Of a stretch of 31,202 nt of DNA, positions 23,072 to 31,202 are shown piece after piece. Both the position numbers and the translations under genes were made by a program. Source of the DNA: Pseudomonadota bacterium (GTDB lineage Bacteria > Pseudomonadota > Alphaproteobacteria > Rhizobiales > Hyphomicrobiaceae); contig JAEYPL010000156.1 in NCBI GenBank assembly GCA_023410905.1, positions 1 through 31,202 on the forward strand, read 5' to 3'. The notes under the pieces were generated by a model. That model made no database searches. It had not been told where the DNA came from and saw only the letters and a list, made by a program, of their open reading frames with translations. Positions within the stretch are counted from its first letter, which is position 1. The number at the start of each line of letters is the position of its first letter.

Positions 23072-24199
23072 ATGAGTACGCGGTTGACCGGACGTGTCCG
23101 GTGGACAGTGTTGATTGCCGCCGCATTCGTCCTGTTCGGCACTGTCGCAAGCACGATGCCGGCGCGCGCAGCCTCGCCGAACGATGTGGCGCGGTTCTTG
23201 GCTGGTCTGCCGCCTTCTGAGAACTCGCCGCTTGTGGGCCTCACGCGCGAGCGCACCTGGCAGAGCCACGCGGCGTCGATGGAGTCCGCCTGGGCCAACA
23301 TCGAGAAGCGTCAGCTTTCGAGAATCCGGGCCTGGAGCGCGAGTGAGCTCACATCACCCAGTGATGTGCTCTACTACTTCTTCAGCGGCCCCGACTTCCT
23401 CTATGCCGATGCGTTCTTTCCCTCGGCCACGACATACGTGATGGCGGCGCTGGAGCCGTCAGGACCTGTGCCCACCATTGGTCGGCATCGTAGCGAACGC
23501 CTTGGCTATGGCCTCGCGCAGTTGCGCTCTTCGCTCAATTCCGTGCTGAACTTCAGCTTCTTCCGCACGCGCGAGATGCGCACCACCCTCAGCGCCAACA
23601 CGTTCAGTGGCACCTTGCCGATCCTTTATATCTTCCTCGCGCGCACTGGAAAGACGATCGACGAGGTCACTTTCCACGACATCAACGAGGATGGCGCGCT
23701 CGTCGCCGCAGGCGAGGGGCTGCCGAAGGGGGCCGCAAACGTCGCGAAGGTTCTTTTCAGGGGCAGCGACGGCAAGCAGCGCACGCTCTACTACGTGCAG
23801 ACCGATCTCTCAAACGGTGGCTGGCGCAGGAGTGGGTTCAAGGCGTTCTGCGAGAAGCTCGAGCCCGGCGACGCGCTGATAAAGAGCGCGTCCTACCTCA
23901 TGCACTCCAATGCGTTCACGGAGGTGCGCACGCACCTTCTCGAGCGCTCGAAGCGCCTTCTGCAGGACGACTCGGGGGTTCCCATCACCTTCTTCAAAGG
24001 TGACGAGTGGCAGCTTCGTCCTTATGGCCGCTATCTCGGGCCCATTGCGGTCTTCCCGGACAACTACCAGAAAAACCTCGCAGAGCTTTTCCGCCGCGCT
24101 AAGCCGACCGGTATCGATTTCGGGATCGGCTATCGTTTCCGGCCGAACGAGTCGAACCTTCTCTTGGCCGACAAGCTGGCCGTCCGGGCCGAGCGCTGA
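23072..24199 (+). CDS. Secreted conserved protein of unknown function
   Basis: A 375-residue protein with a clear signal peptide (about 1-33: arginine-rich start, WTVLIAAAFVLFGTVAS, cleavage near PARAAS). No lipobox cysteine is seen. The mature part is soluble with no repeats or further membrane segments. Distinct stretches are VLYYFFSGPDFLYADAFFP, TLSANTFSGTLPILYIFLAR, YYVQTDLSNGGWRR and GVPITFFKGDEWQLRPYGRYLGPI. I do not recognise the family or a catalytic motif. The ATG at 23072 follows the permease stop by 16 bp, with which it is probably cotranscribed, so a periplasmic role linked to that transporter is possible but unproven. Confidence 0.75.
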   Translation: MSTRLTGRVRWTVLIAAAFVLFGTVASTMPARAASPNDVARFLAGLPPSENSPLVGLTRERTWQSHAASMESAWANIEKRQLSRIRAWSASELTSPSDVLYYFFSGPDFLYADAFFPSATTYVMAALEPSGPVPTIGRHRSERLGYGLAQLRSSLNSVLNFSFFRTREMRTTLSANTFSGTLPILYIFLARTGKTIDEVTFHDINEDGALVAAGEGLPKGAANVAKVLFRGSDGKQRTLYYVQTDLSNGGWRRSGFKAFCEKLEPGDALIKSASYLMHSNAFTEVRTHLLERSKRLLQDDSGVPITFFKGDEWQLRPYGRYLGPIAVFPDNYQKNLAELFRRAKPTGIDFGIGYRFRPNESNLLLADKLAVRAER

Positions 24200-24200
24200 T

Positions 24201-24226
24201 CGACCGGCGTGGGTGCACGCCGGTCG
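24201..24226. terminator. Bidirectional hairpin between convergent genes
   Basis: CGACCGGCGT-GGGTGC-ACGCCGGTCG forms a perfect 10-bp stem with a six-base loop, starting one base after the stop of the secreted protein gene and 17 bp from the end of the convergent copper gene. There is no T-tract on either side, so it would act by hairpin strength alone or protect 3' ends. Confidence 0.55.
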
Positions 24227-24242
24227 GCTCATCAATGCGCGA

Positions 24243-25226
24243 TCAGTGCTTGTGTCCACCGGACTTGCCGGCGGGCTGAGCGCCGAGAGGCCTTACTTGA
24301 TACTCGACGGCGACGGTGCCTGCGCGCTCGAAGACGAGCGTGCCCTTGATCGTCTCGTCCACCTTGGGCGGGCGCTGCAGCCCCATGAACATGATGTGGT
24401 AGCTGCTCGGCTTCAGCTCGACGCTCTCGCCGGGTTTGATCTCCAGGCCTTTGTCGAGACGGCGCATCTTCATGACGTCGCCGGACATCGACATCTCGTG
24501 CACCTCGAAGTTCTTGGCGATCTCAGCGGAGCCACCAACCAGGCGATCCGCCTGCTTGCCGTTGTTGGTGATCTTCATGAAACCGGCGGCTACTTTGCCG
24601 GGCGTGGCGCGTGTCCACGGCGCTTCGATCACGAGGTCACCGACCTTGTACGTGCGCGAGCCTGAGGCCTGATGTTGCGCGTGCTGTCCATGCTGACCGT
24701 GCCCTTGTGCCTGCACGAGCCGGATGGCGGGCGCAGGCAGCTTGAGATCGTGCGAGGATTGCCCTGAGGCTGGGATTTCGGTCCAGGCGGAGCTGCCTTT
24801 CTCGCATTCCTGCACCGTCGGGAAATACACGGCTTCGCCCGCCTTCAAGCTCGCAGCAACAAAGCCCGAGAAAACGAACTCGTCGAAGTGCTCATCGAGC
24901 AGCTTTCCGCTCCAGGAAATCTCGCGGACACCCTCGGTGAGCGTGGCGCCGTGATAGTAGGGATAGCTGTGCGCATAGGCACCACGCGTCGTCTCGATGG
25001 TCCAGCCCGGCTTGGGTTGTGGTTTGACGCCGATGATGCCTTCCGGGATCTGCACGCGCACGCGGGTCGTCGCCGAGCCCTCGCAGCCGTGCGGCATGCG
25101 CATGATGGCTTTGTAGGGTGCGCCGACATTGGCTTCGCGTCGCTCCAGCGAGGGATGCGCGCACGCATTGCCCGAAAGCGGCGCGATCAGGAGCGCGGCG
25201 AGTGGCAGAGAGGTCATGATGTGCAT
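24243..25226 (-). CDS. YcnI (DUF1775)-PCuAC fusion, periplasmic copper chaperone
   Basis: A 327-residue exported protein joining two copper-binding modules. A signal peptide (1-23) should be cut after ACA, leaving His24 as mature N-terminus (HPSLERR), the copper-brace position of YcnI proteins. The YcnI domain runs to about 165 (MPHGCEGSATTRVRVQIPEG; PKPGW). A linker rich in Gly-His-Gln (174-187) follows. The PCuAC domain (about 195-312) has EAPWTRATPG, then H243/M245/M247 and M252/M254 and H277-x-M279 (SYHIMFMGL), close to the H-M-x-x-H-x-M pattern that carries Cu(I) to cytochrome oxidase. A short His tail (GGHKH) ends it. ATG at 25226 has AGGAG at good spacing. It is the third gene after the DUF2946-like protein and the TonB receptor. 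Confidence 0.9.
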   Translation of the reverse strand: MHIMTSLPLAALLIAPLSGNACAHPSLERREANVGAPYKAIMRMPHGCEGSATTRVRVQIPEGIIGVKPQPKPGWTIETTRGAYAHSYPYYHGATLTEGVREISWSGKLLDEHFDEFVFSGFVAASLKAGEAVYFPTVQECEKGSSAWTEIPASGQSSHDLKLPAPAIRLVQAQGHGQHGQHAQHQASGSRTYKVGDLVIEAPWTRATPGKVAAGFMKITNNGKQADRLVGGSAEIAKNFEVHEMSMSGDVMKMRRLDKGLEIKPGESVELKPSSYHIMFMGLQRPPKVDETIKGTLVFERAGTVAVEYQVRPLGAQPAGKSGGHKH

Positions 25227-25273
25227 TGAGAGGTTCTCCTCTTTCGTCGTCTGACTGTGGCGTGCTGATTTGC

Positions 25274-27529
25274 TCACCAGCGATACTTGAGGCCGGCATA
25301 GACAGCGCGGCCGGTTCCGGGTTCGAAGAGCGCTGAAGTGGGCGCAGCGAGATCGGTGATGCTGACGCTGGAGATGTAGGCGACATCGGAGAGATTGCGT
25401 CCCTCGATGTACGCAGAGAACGGCCCACCATTGTCGAAGCCGAGCTTGAGGCCCCAGATGGCATACGACGCCGTCTTCAGCGTGTTTGCGCTGTCGACAT
25501 AGTATGCCTGCGGCACCCACTCCGTATTCGGTCCGAAGAAGAGGCCGCTCGGATGCTTGTAGAGCAGCTCCGCGCGTACGAAGTGGCGAGGCGCGCCCGG
25601 GAGATCGTTATCGCTGAAGCTCGCGTCTCCGTCGTAGTGGAAATCATTGAGCGTGTAGGCGAGGTTCAGCCAGAGCCGATCAGGTGACGGCCCAGGTGCG
25701 GCGAGGCCTTTCATGACAGCAAGGCCAAAGCCGATTTCGATGCCCTGATGGACAGTCTTGTCGGCATTCACGACCTGACATGTATTCAAGGCACCGCTCG
25801 GGTGAGAAATGCACATCAGCTCATGGTTGATCTCCATGCGGTAGAGCGCGAGATCCCAGGTGTAGTCCGGGCGTCTGCCGCGTGTGCCGATCTCATACGT
25901 GGTTGCGCGCTGAGCTTTGATGTCGGTGAAGGAAATGGGCGGCACGACGGCCATCGAATTCTCGCCATAGCTCGGTACTTCCGCGCTGCGCGATACGTTG
26001 ATGAAGCCTTGCCATGTCGGATCGATATCCCACAGCAGGCCGATCTTTGGACTCCATAGGTTGAACTCAGTGCTGCCGGATCCGCTGCCTATGCGGTCCG
26101 TTCGATCACGCGTCGCGTGAAGGAACTGCGCGCGGGCGACAAGCGCGACGCTCGGCATGAAATAGAAAGAGTTCTCGAAGTACGCGGTGAGGTTATCCGA
26201 TCGATCGAGCGCATTCACCAGCGGGATCGTGCCTTTCGCTGCGCCTGGACCGTTCGCATAGTGCTTAACATCGGTGGTGCCATTGTGGATCTGGAGCCCC
26301 GCAATAAGGCGATTGCGATGACCACCGACGACGCGATCATCTACAAGCCGTGCAAAGCCGCCATAGTCTTCGTACTGGTAGTCCAGCCACTGGTAGATCG
26401 GATGCATGAGATGGCGGTCGTTGTAAAACGCGCCGAACTCGACCGCGGTGCCGGGCGCGAGCGCAATCGTCGTCTTGTTGGCGATGCGCCATGCATCGAT
26501 GTTGCGCTGCCAGTCGTTGAGCACATTGATGGGTGCCGCCGCCTTCGGATTGGTGAGCGCCGTCTCGCGTGTGACGCTGCCTGGAATGCGCTGCATGATG
26601 TCGCTGACGCCGAAGTAGAAGCGGGTTTCGACATTCTCCGCGAGGCGGAGACCGATGTTGCCGCTGGCACGCGTGGATTCCCCCCAGCTATGCTCGCGAA
26701 ATCCGTCCTGCTCCTGCCATGAGGCCGTGACGAAAAGATCGAACGGGCCATTCGCGCCAGCAATGCTCGATTGCAGACGGTGAAAGCCGAAGCTGCCGAT
26801 ATCCGCGCTGGCCGAAATGCGATCCGCGTCGCGTCCCGTCGGGCTCACGAAGTTGATGGCGCCGCCGAGCGCGTTGGCGCCGTAGCGGAGCGCATTGGCA
26901 CCTTTGTAGACCTCGACATAACGATAAGCGCTCGGGTCGATCTCCTGGAAGTCGCCGTAGCCGTCGGCCGTATTGCGCGGAATGCCATCCTGGAAGATTT
27001 GGACACTGCGCAGGTGAAAGTTGCGCGATAGGCCCGAGCCGCGGATCGATAGGCGCGAATCCTCACCCCACTTGGGCTGCACGAACACGCCCGGCACGTA
27101 GTCGAGCACGTCCTTGATGGTAGTCGCGGGCGTGCTTTGTTTGTAGGCCGTGTCCGGGATGACGACGACGGCACCCGGCACGCGCGCCAGCTCGGCCTGG
27201 ATTTCGGCGGTCGTCGGCACTGTCAGGCTGTTGCGCCCTTCGATCGGAATGGGTGCGCCGGCGCCGGTGGGAGAGGTTTGCGGTGGCTGCTCAGCAACTG
27301 CGGGCGCGGGAGCCTGTGGCTGGGCGGCAGGCCGCTTCGCGCTCTTTGCCTTTGGCTTGGCTTTGCTCGTCTCGACGACCAGACCTGGTAGCGGCACGGC
27401 ACTGCTTTGCGCGCGTGCTTTCTCGCTGTTGGCGCTCAGGGCGCCGATTGCGACGAGTGTCGTCAGAGTAATTATCGAACGCGAGGACAGCGGCACTCGG
27501 GCCGGCCCGCGGTGTTGGTGGCTTCTCAT
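25274..27529 (-). CDS. TonB-dependent outer-membrane receptor, probably copper-related
   Basis: A 751-residue receptor: signal peptide (about 1-40), candidate TonB box (PGLVVET, 48-54), a Lys/Pro/Ala-rich linker, a plug domain (about 125-240) and a 22-strand-type barrel to the C-terminal Trp. The plug includes TIKDVLDYVPGVFVQPKWG, RLSIRGSGLSR, VQIFQDGIPRN, and the conserved EVYKGANALRYGANALGGAINFVSP. Barrel strands such as NLWSPKIGLLWDI and QRATTYEIGTRGRRPDYTWDLALY are typical. Ligand is not readable from sequence; the flanking DUF2946-like gene and YcnI-PCuAC gene argue for copper or a copper chelate, with a ferric siderophore as the alternative. The gap to the next gene is 47 bp. The ATG at 27529 has only a weak ribosome site. 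Confidence 0.9.
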   Translation of the reverse strand: MRSHQHRGPARVPLSSRSIITLTTLVAIGALSANSEKARAQSSAVPLPGLVVETSKAKPKAKSAKRPAAQPQAPAPAVAEQPPQTSPTGAGAPIPIEGRNSLTVPTTAEIQAELARVPGAVVVIPDTAYKQSTPATTIKDVLDYVPGVFVQPKWGEDSRLSIRGSGLSRNFHLRSVQIFQDGIPRNTADGYGDFQEIDPSAYRYVEVYKGANALRYGANALGGAINFVSPTGRDADRISASADIGSFGFHRLQSSIAGANGPFDLFVTASWQEQDGFREHSWGESTRASGNIGLRLAENVETRFYFGVSDIMQRIPGSVTRETALTNPKAAAPINVLNDWQRNIDAWRIANKTTIALAPGTAVEFGAFYNDRHLMHPIYQWLDYQYEDYGGFARLVDDRVVGGHRNRLIAGLQIHNGTTDVKHYANGPGAAKGTIPLVNALDRSDNLTAYFENSFYFMPSVALVARAQFLHATRDRTDRIGSGSGSTEFNLWSPKIGLLWDIDPTWQGFINVSRSAEVPSYGENSMAVVPPISFTDIKAQRATTYEIGTRGRRPDYTWDLALYRMEINHELMCISHPSGALNTCQVVNADKTVHQGIEIGFGLAVMKGLAAPGPSPDRLWLNLAYTLNDFHYDGDASFSDNDLPGAPRHFVRAELLYKHPSGLFFGPNTEWVPQAYYVDSANTLKTASYAIWGLKLGFDNGGPFSAYIEGRNLSDVAYISSVSITDLAAPTSALFEPGTGRAVYAGLKYRW

Positions 27530-27603
27530 AGGCGCAGATTCCAGGATGCGAATGACATAGGGCAGGCCGGCAGGCGCGCTGCGGGCTAAGGCTCAGTCAG
27601 TCA

Positions 27604-27987
27604 TCACGCAGTCTGGGGTGGCCCTCTGGCCGGCGGAATGAAGGCGCGCAGCACCTCGATGCCATGGACGGCAGGAGGCGGGCTCGGTTGCGCTGGGAAG
27701 AAGGCTATGTAGTACGGCTCTAGATCCGGCGGCGGCAACGCAGCGACGGGGCCGAGGCCCGAGCATACGGGGCAATTGTTTTGGGCGTCTGTCGGGCGCG
27801 GGACATCCGGCAGGTTTGCCATGTCCACGGTTCCGGTGCCGCTCGGATGGCAGATGAGCACGAGATCGGCGATCAGGGAGGCGCGCTGGAGGTGCGCATC
27901 GAGCATGGTGCCGTTGTGGCGCACGATCGCATGAGCGTGCAAAAGCACACCCAGCAGCACCACAAAGCTGATCAATCGACGTAGCAT
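27604..27987 (-). CDS. DUF2946-like small secreted protein of the copper operon
   Basis: A 127-residue protein with an N-terminal hydrophobic signal/anchor (FVVLLGVLLHAHA), then a soluble part containing NNCPVCSGLG, a CxxC pair. It ends in a Pro-rich tail. The layout (short signal/anchor, mid-protein CPVC, position directly upstream of a TonB receptor and PCuAC protein) matches DUF2946 proteins, which recur in copper-linked operons; their biochemical role is unknown. The ATG at 27987 has GGGGAG six bases upstream, better than longer in-frame starts. It is the first gene of the minus-strand operon, and the 154-bp gap ahead separates it from the divergent amidohydrolase. Confidence 0.8.
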   Translation of the reverse strand: MLRRLISFVVLLGVLLHAHAIVRHNGTMLDAHLQRASLIADLVLICHPSGTGTVDMANLPDVPRPTDAQNNCPVCSGLGPVAALPPPDLEPYYIAFFPAQPSPPPAVHGIEVLRAFIPPARGPPQTA

Positions 27988-28141
27988 TTCAGCTCCCCGG
28001 CGCCATTCTGCGCAGTTCGCGCTGCAATTCAAGCTGCGTGCGGTGCGGATGCGCTTTTGCCGCGAGGCGCCCCATGCCCGCGTTGAACAGCGCTCTGCGC
28101 GGCGTTACGCTCGGTAAACCACCTGAGCCGAGGAGCCCCGA

Positions 28142-29254
28142 ATGACGACTGCACTCATCTGGCACGAAAAGCTGATGTGGTTCGATGCGGGGACCTTCGC
28201 GGGGCCGATGCCGGTTGGTGGTTGGGTGCAGCCGGGCGAGACGTCGGAGAATCCCGAGACGAAGCGGCGGATCAAGAACCTTCTCGATGCGACCGGCATG
28301 ATAGCGCACATGAAGGTCATCACGCCGTCATCCGCCAGCGACGCCGATATTCTTCGCGTCCATACGCCCGCGTATCTCGAGAAGGTCAAGGCGCTCTCGG
28401 CGGCCTATGGCGGCCCGCTCGGCGTCAGCGCATTCATGGGGCCGGGCGGTTATGAGCTGGCTCTGCTTTCGGCGGGGGCGACCATGGCCGGCGTCGATGC
28501 CGTACTCACGGGTGCGGTCGACAACGCCTATGTGCTTTCGCGGCCGCCGGGCCATCATGCCGAGCCCGAAGGCGGCATGGGCTTCTGCGTCTTTGCCAAT
28601 ATCGCCATTGCGGCGCGCCACGCACAGGCGAAGCACAAGATTGCGCGGATTGCTGTGGTCGACTGGGATGTTCATCACGGCAATGGCACGCAGGCCTGCT
28701 TCTACGATGACCCGAGCGTGCTCGCGATCTCGCTCCACGAAAACGGCAACTTCCCACGCGGTGGCAGCGGCGCGGTCGAGCAGACCGGGAGCGGCGCAGG
28801 TGTCGGCGCGACGATCAACATCCCGCTCCCGCCGGGTTCGGGCACAGCCGCTTATCGCGCTGCTTTCGAGCGGGTCGTGCTGCCGGCGCTGGACCGCTTC
28901 CGTCCGGAGCTTATTTTCGTCGCGTGCGGTCTCGATGCCGGCAACAACGATCCGCTCGGCCGCATGATGCTGGGGCCCGAGGACTTCCGCTGGATGTCGG
29001 CTGTTGTCTTGGATGCTGCGCGTCGTCTCTGCGGCGGTCGCATCGTGTTCGCCCACGAGGGCGGATACAGCGCGCCGACAGCACCATTCCTTGCACTGCC
29101 TATTTTCGAGGAGCTGACGGGGCACGTGTCTGGAATCGAGAATGTCATGGCCGCGCGCATGGCCGGGCTGCCGCCGAGCGTGCTTTTTGCGCACCAGGAG
29201 GCCGTGGTCGAGGCCGCGCGGAAGACAGCCAAACTCGGGCCTGCGGGGGGCTGA
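28142..29254 (+). CDS. Class II histone-deacetylase-like amidohydrolase
   Basis: A 370-residue Zn-dependent amidohydrolase of the arginase-deacetylase fold, removing acyl groups from amines (acetylpolyamines or acyl-lysine in bacteria). Active-site parts are all present: tandem H138/H139 in RPPGHHAEP, GFCVFANIAIA, zinc ligands D176 and H178 in VDWDVHHGNGTQ, D265 in CGLDAGNND, and transition-state Tyr309 in HEGGYS. The N-terminus has the ALIWHEKLMWFDAG form of the bacterial HDAH/class II group. A GAGGAGC ribosome site is seven bases before the ATG at 28142. It stands alone between the copper operon and the RND genes; no polyamine gene is adjacent, so substrate is unassigned. Confidence 0.92.
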   Translation: MTTALIWHEKLMWFDAGTFAGPMPVGGWVQPGETSENPETKRRIKNLLDATGMIAHMKVITPSSASDADILRVHTPAYLEKVKALSAAYGGPLGVSAFMGPGGYELALLSAGATMAGVDAVLTGAVDNAYVLSRPPGHHAEPEGGMGFCVFANIAIAARHAQAKHKIARIAVVDWDVHHGNGTQACFYDDPSVLAISLHENGNFPRGGSGAVEQTGSGAGVGATINIPLPPGSGTAAYRAAFERVVLPALDRFRPELIFVACGLDAGNNDPLGRMMLGPEDFRWMSAVVLDAARRLCGGRIVFAHEGGYSAPTAPFLALPIFEELTGHVSGIENVMAARMAGLPPSVLFAHQEAVVEAARKTAKLGPAGG

Positions 29255-29396
29255 CCTCGCGCCACGCCTTGAAAAAAGTGCCTCGACGCAGCGACGGATA
29301 CCAGAAGCTCGCATCGTTCTTCCCGCGAGGGGGTGGTCCGTCGTAGATTGTGGCTGGCTCCCGGCGTGGGTCTCAGTCCACGAGATCGCCCCCTCA

Positions 29397-29410
29397 GGAA
29401 GCCTGCTTCC
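29397..29410. promoter_or_regulatory. Palindrome upstream of the RND operon, possible operator
   Basis: GGAAGC-CT-GCTTCC is a perfect 14-bp palindrome about 85 bp before the adaptor gene start. It could bind a TetR-type regulator, as RND operons often have, but no regulator gene is adjacent in the window. Confidence 0.3.
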
Positions 29411-29494
29411 AGCAGTAGATGCGCATATTGGTTCCCGGAGCGGTCGTAGGGGCGGCTCTCCGAAGACGGGTGAGGCAAGCAAGAAGGGGTGTGC

Positions 29495-30802
29495 ATGCGC
29501 AGGTCATTTACCATTGCCGCGATCCTGCTGACCGCAGGCGCTGCGACATGGTTTGCCTACCCGCCATCCAGGCAATGGCCCGTGTTCAACCTCGTGAACG
29601 GGCTTATCGGCCAGCCCGCCAAGGAAGCCACTGTCGCCAAGGGTCCAGCAGGCGCGACGAAGGGCGGCCGCGGTCCAGCCGTGCCGGTGCTCGCGGGCAC
29701 CGCGGTCACAGCGGAAATGCCCATCATCCTCTCGGCTCCCGGCACCGTCGAGCCATTCGCGACCGTCGGCGTGAAGCCGCGCGTCGACGGACAGATTTCG
29801 GAGATCGCCTTCAAGGAGGGCGACGAGGTTCGTGCGGGTGACGTGCTCTTCCGCCTGGATGATCGCCTGATCAAAGCCCAGATGCGGCAGGCCGAGGCCA
29901 ATATCGCGCGCGACCGCGCCTCGTTGACCGATGCGGAGGCTATCCTGCGCCGCCGCGAGACACTCGTTACCAAGAACATCGTCACCGAGCAGGCGACCGA
30001 GACGCAGCGGAGTGCCGTGGAGGTATTGAAGGCGTCCATTGCCGCCGGCGAGGCACAGCTGGAGGCGTGGCGGACGCAGCTCGATTATCTGACCGTGCTG
30101 GCGCCCATTCCCGGTCGCACGGGTGCACTCCGGGCTGAGCTTGGCTCCAACGTGCGCGCCGCCGACACCGGCTCGCTGATCGTCATCAATCAGACGCGGC
30201 CGATCTACGTGACTTTCTCGGTGCCGCAGGCCGATCTCGTCAATCTGCGCCGCGCGCTTACCGCGCGCTCGGAAGCGACGATCCGCGTTGGCGGCGAAAC
30301 GCCGATCGAAACCAAGGGCCGCGTGATCTTCATCGACAATCCGGTGGACAACACGACCGGCACACTCATGGGCAAGGTCGAGGTTGCGAACGAGGACGAA
30401 GTGCTCTGGCCCGGGCAGGCCGTTGACGTCGAACTCGTCGTTGAGCGTCGCTCCGGTTTCGTCGCGGTGCCGGCGAGCGCCGTACTGCCGTCCCAGCAGG
30501 GAATGCTCGCCTGGGTCATCGGAGCTGACGGACGGGTTGCGCCGCGCACGGTGGCGCTTACCCGCGTGATTGGTACGAGTGCCTATCTTTCCGACGGCCT
30601 TGCGGCGGGAGAGCGCGTGGTTACCGACGGCCAGCTTCGTCTCGCGCCCGGAGCTTCGATCACGATCCGCGAACCGCAAGCCGCGCCAAGTGGAAGCCCC
30701 GGCCCCAAGGGAGATGCCGGGGAAGCCGACAAGCGCAGCACCGGGCCCGCGGCGCGTGATACGCCGTCGCCACGGCCGGGGCCGGAGCGTGGGCGGACGT
30801 GA
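29495..30802 (+). CDS. RND efflux periplasmic adaptor (membrane fusion protein)
   Basis: A 435-residue HlyD/MdtA-type adaptor that bridges an inner-membrane RND pump to an outer-membrane channel. An N-terminal membrane anchor or signal (RRSFTIAAILLTAGAATWFAY) leads to a first lipoyl half (TVGVKPRVDGQISEIAFKEGDEV). The alpha-helical hairpin is around 125-185 (RQAEANIARDRASLTDAEAIL), and a second lipoyl half contains LDYLTVLAPIPGRTGALRAELG. A beta-barrel domain (IYVTFSVPQADLVNLR) and a membrane-proximal domain follow. The C-terminal tail after about 395 is Pro/Gly-rich and probably disordered. The ATG at 29495 has AGAAGGGG five bases upstream and is preferred over a GTG six bases earlier. The pump gene begins 79 bp after the stop. 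Confidence 0.92.
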   Translation: MRRSFTIAAILLTAGAATWFAYPPSRQWPVFNLVNGLIGQPAKEATVAKGPAGATKGGRGPAVPVLAGTAVTAEMPIILSAPGTVEPFATVGVKPRVDGQISEIAFKEGDEVRAGDVLFRLDDRLIKAQMRQAEANIARDRASLTDAEAILRRRETLVTKNIVTEQATETQRSAVEVLKASIAAGEAQLEAWRTQLDYLTVLAPIPGRTGALRAELGSNVRAADTGSLIVINQTRPIYVTFSVPQADLVNLRRALTARSEATIRVGGETPIETKGRVIFIDNPVDNTTGTLMGKVEVANEDEVLWPGQAVDVELVVERRSGFVAVPASAVLPSQQGMLAWVIGADGRVAPRTVALTRVIGTSAYLSDGLAAGERVVTDGQLRLAPGASITIREPQAAPSGSPGPKGDAGEADKRSTGPAARDTPSPRPGPERGRT

Positions 30803-30881
30803 GCATACTCCGTCGTCGCGACTGCACGGGCTTTTGCAAAGTGTCGAGTGCCTAAGAGGTCATGAACGCAGAGGTTAGGCG

Positions 30882-31202
30882 ATGAAGATCTCGGAGCTGT
30901 GCATTCGCCGCCCGGTGATGACGGTACTGTTGATGGCCTCCATTCTCATGGCGGGCCTGTTCGCGTACCGGCAGCTGCCCATCGCCGCCATCCCGCGCAT
31001 TGATGTGCCGACCATCACGGTCTCGGCGCGGCTGCCGGGCGCGAGCCCAGATACCATGGCCGTATCGGTGGCGGCGCCGCTCGAGCGGCAGTTCTCGACA
31101 ATCGCGGGCATCACCAACATCACCTCGTCGAGCGTCGAAGGTGCCACGACCGTCACGCTGGAATTTGCGCTGGATCGCGACATCGATGCGGCCGCTCTCG
31201 AT
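30882..31202 (+). CDS. RND efflux transporter permease, N-terminal fragment (cut by window edge)
   Basis: The first 107 codons of an AcrB/MdtB-type pump that uses the proton gradient to expel drugs or metabolites. Seen: the first transmembrane helix (MTVLLMASILMAGLFAY), the RQLPIAAIPRIDVPTITVSARLPGASPDTM segment with the conserved LP..P pattern, and APLERQFSTIAGITNITSSSVEG leading into the porter domain. The ATG at 30882 follows AGAGG with suitable spacing. The MdtBC/multidrug branch is favoured over heavy-metal pumps by this N-terminus and the MdtA-like adaptor, but substrate cannot be told from a tenth of the protein. Confidence 0.93.
   Translation, partial: MKISELCIRRPVMTVLLMASILMAGLFAYRQLPIAAIPRIDVPTITVSARLPGASPDTMAVSVAAPLERQFSTIAGITNITSSSVEGATTVTLEFALDRDIDAAALD

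Noticed and set aside
29255..29494. Possible structured RNA before the RND adaptor gene
   Set aside because: Several short complementary pieces (for example GTGG...CCAC) are present, but they do not form a recognised riboswitch or a long stem.
1..31202. CRISPR array, tRNA/rRNA genes, transposases, phage genes
   Set aside because: No repeat-spacer pattern, cloverleaf, rRNA stretch or transposase/integrase was found on either strand.

Overview
The window looks like chromosomal DNA from a GC-rich alphaproteobacterium, most likely a member of the Hyphomicrobiales (Rhizobiales). This rests on the gene families, a sigma-EcfG type promoter (GGAAC-N17-CGTT, an alphaproteobacterial signature) and a NasS/NasT nitrate system. 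The genus is inference. I see no phage, insertion sequence, CRISPR array, rRNA or tRNA.

Region 1 (1-6995, all minus strand) is an assimilatory nitrate locus read nasT > nasS > nrtA > nrtB > nrtD > nirB, with nirB cut by the left edge. The 383-bp gap before nrtA is the most informative non-coding stretch. It holds an NtrC-like enhancer, a sigma-54 promoter and a leader with two hexaloop hairpins (A at loop position 1, G at position 4). The second hairpin overlaps the 5' arm of an intrinsic terminator. This is the expected target of the ANTAR antiterminator NasT, whose partner NasS senses nitrate, so the transporter and reductase appear to need both nitrogen limitation and nitrate.

Region 2 (7093-13408) has a PfkB-family sugar/nucleoside kinase on the minus strand, divergent from a tightly coupled plus-strand operon: otsB, a GH15 glucosidase/trehalase, otsA and glucokinase. 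Each junction overlaps by 4-8 nt. A sigma-EcfG promoter lies upstream, so trehalose making, splitting and glucose re-phosphorylation appear to be one stress-controlled unit.

Region 3 (13409-17091) starts with a guanidine-II (mini-ykkC) riboswitch ahead of an SMR guanidinium exporter, whose stop codon sits in a 77-bp inverted repeat. An ECF sigma factor, its membrane anti-sigma factor and a secreted S8 serine protease follow. The periplasmic domain of the anti-sigma factor resembles the propeptide of the neighbouring protease, suggesting a direct link.

Region 4 (17107-24199) is metabolic: a calcineurin-like phosphoesterase and an Old Yellow Enzyme (minus), a luciferase-like flavin monooxygenase (plus), a secreted alpha/beta-hydrolase-like protein (minus), then an APC permease and a secreted protein of unknown function (plus).

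Region 5 (24243-27987, minus) is a copper-handling operon: a DUF2946-like protein, a TonB-dependent receptor and a YcnI(DUF1775)-PCuAC fusion. Region 6 (28142-31202, plus) has a class II histone-deacetylase-like amidohydrolase and the start of an RND efflux operon (adaptor, then a transporter cut by the right edge).
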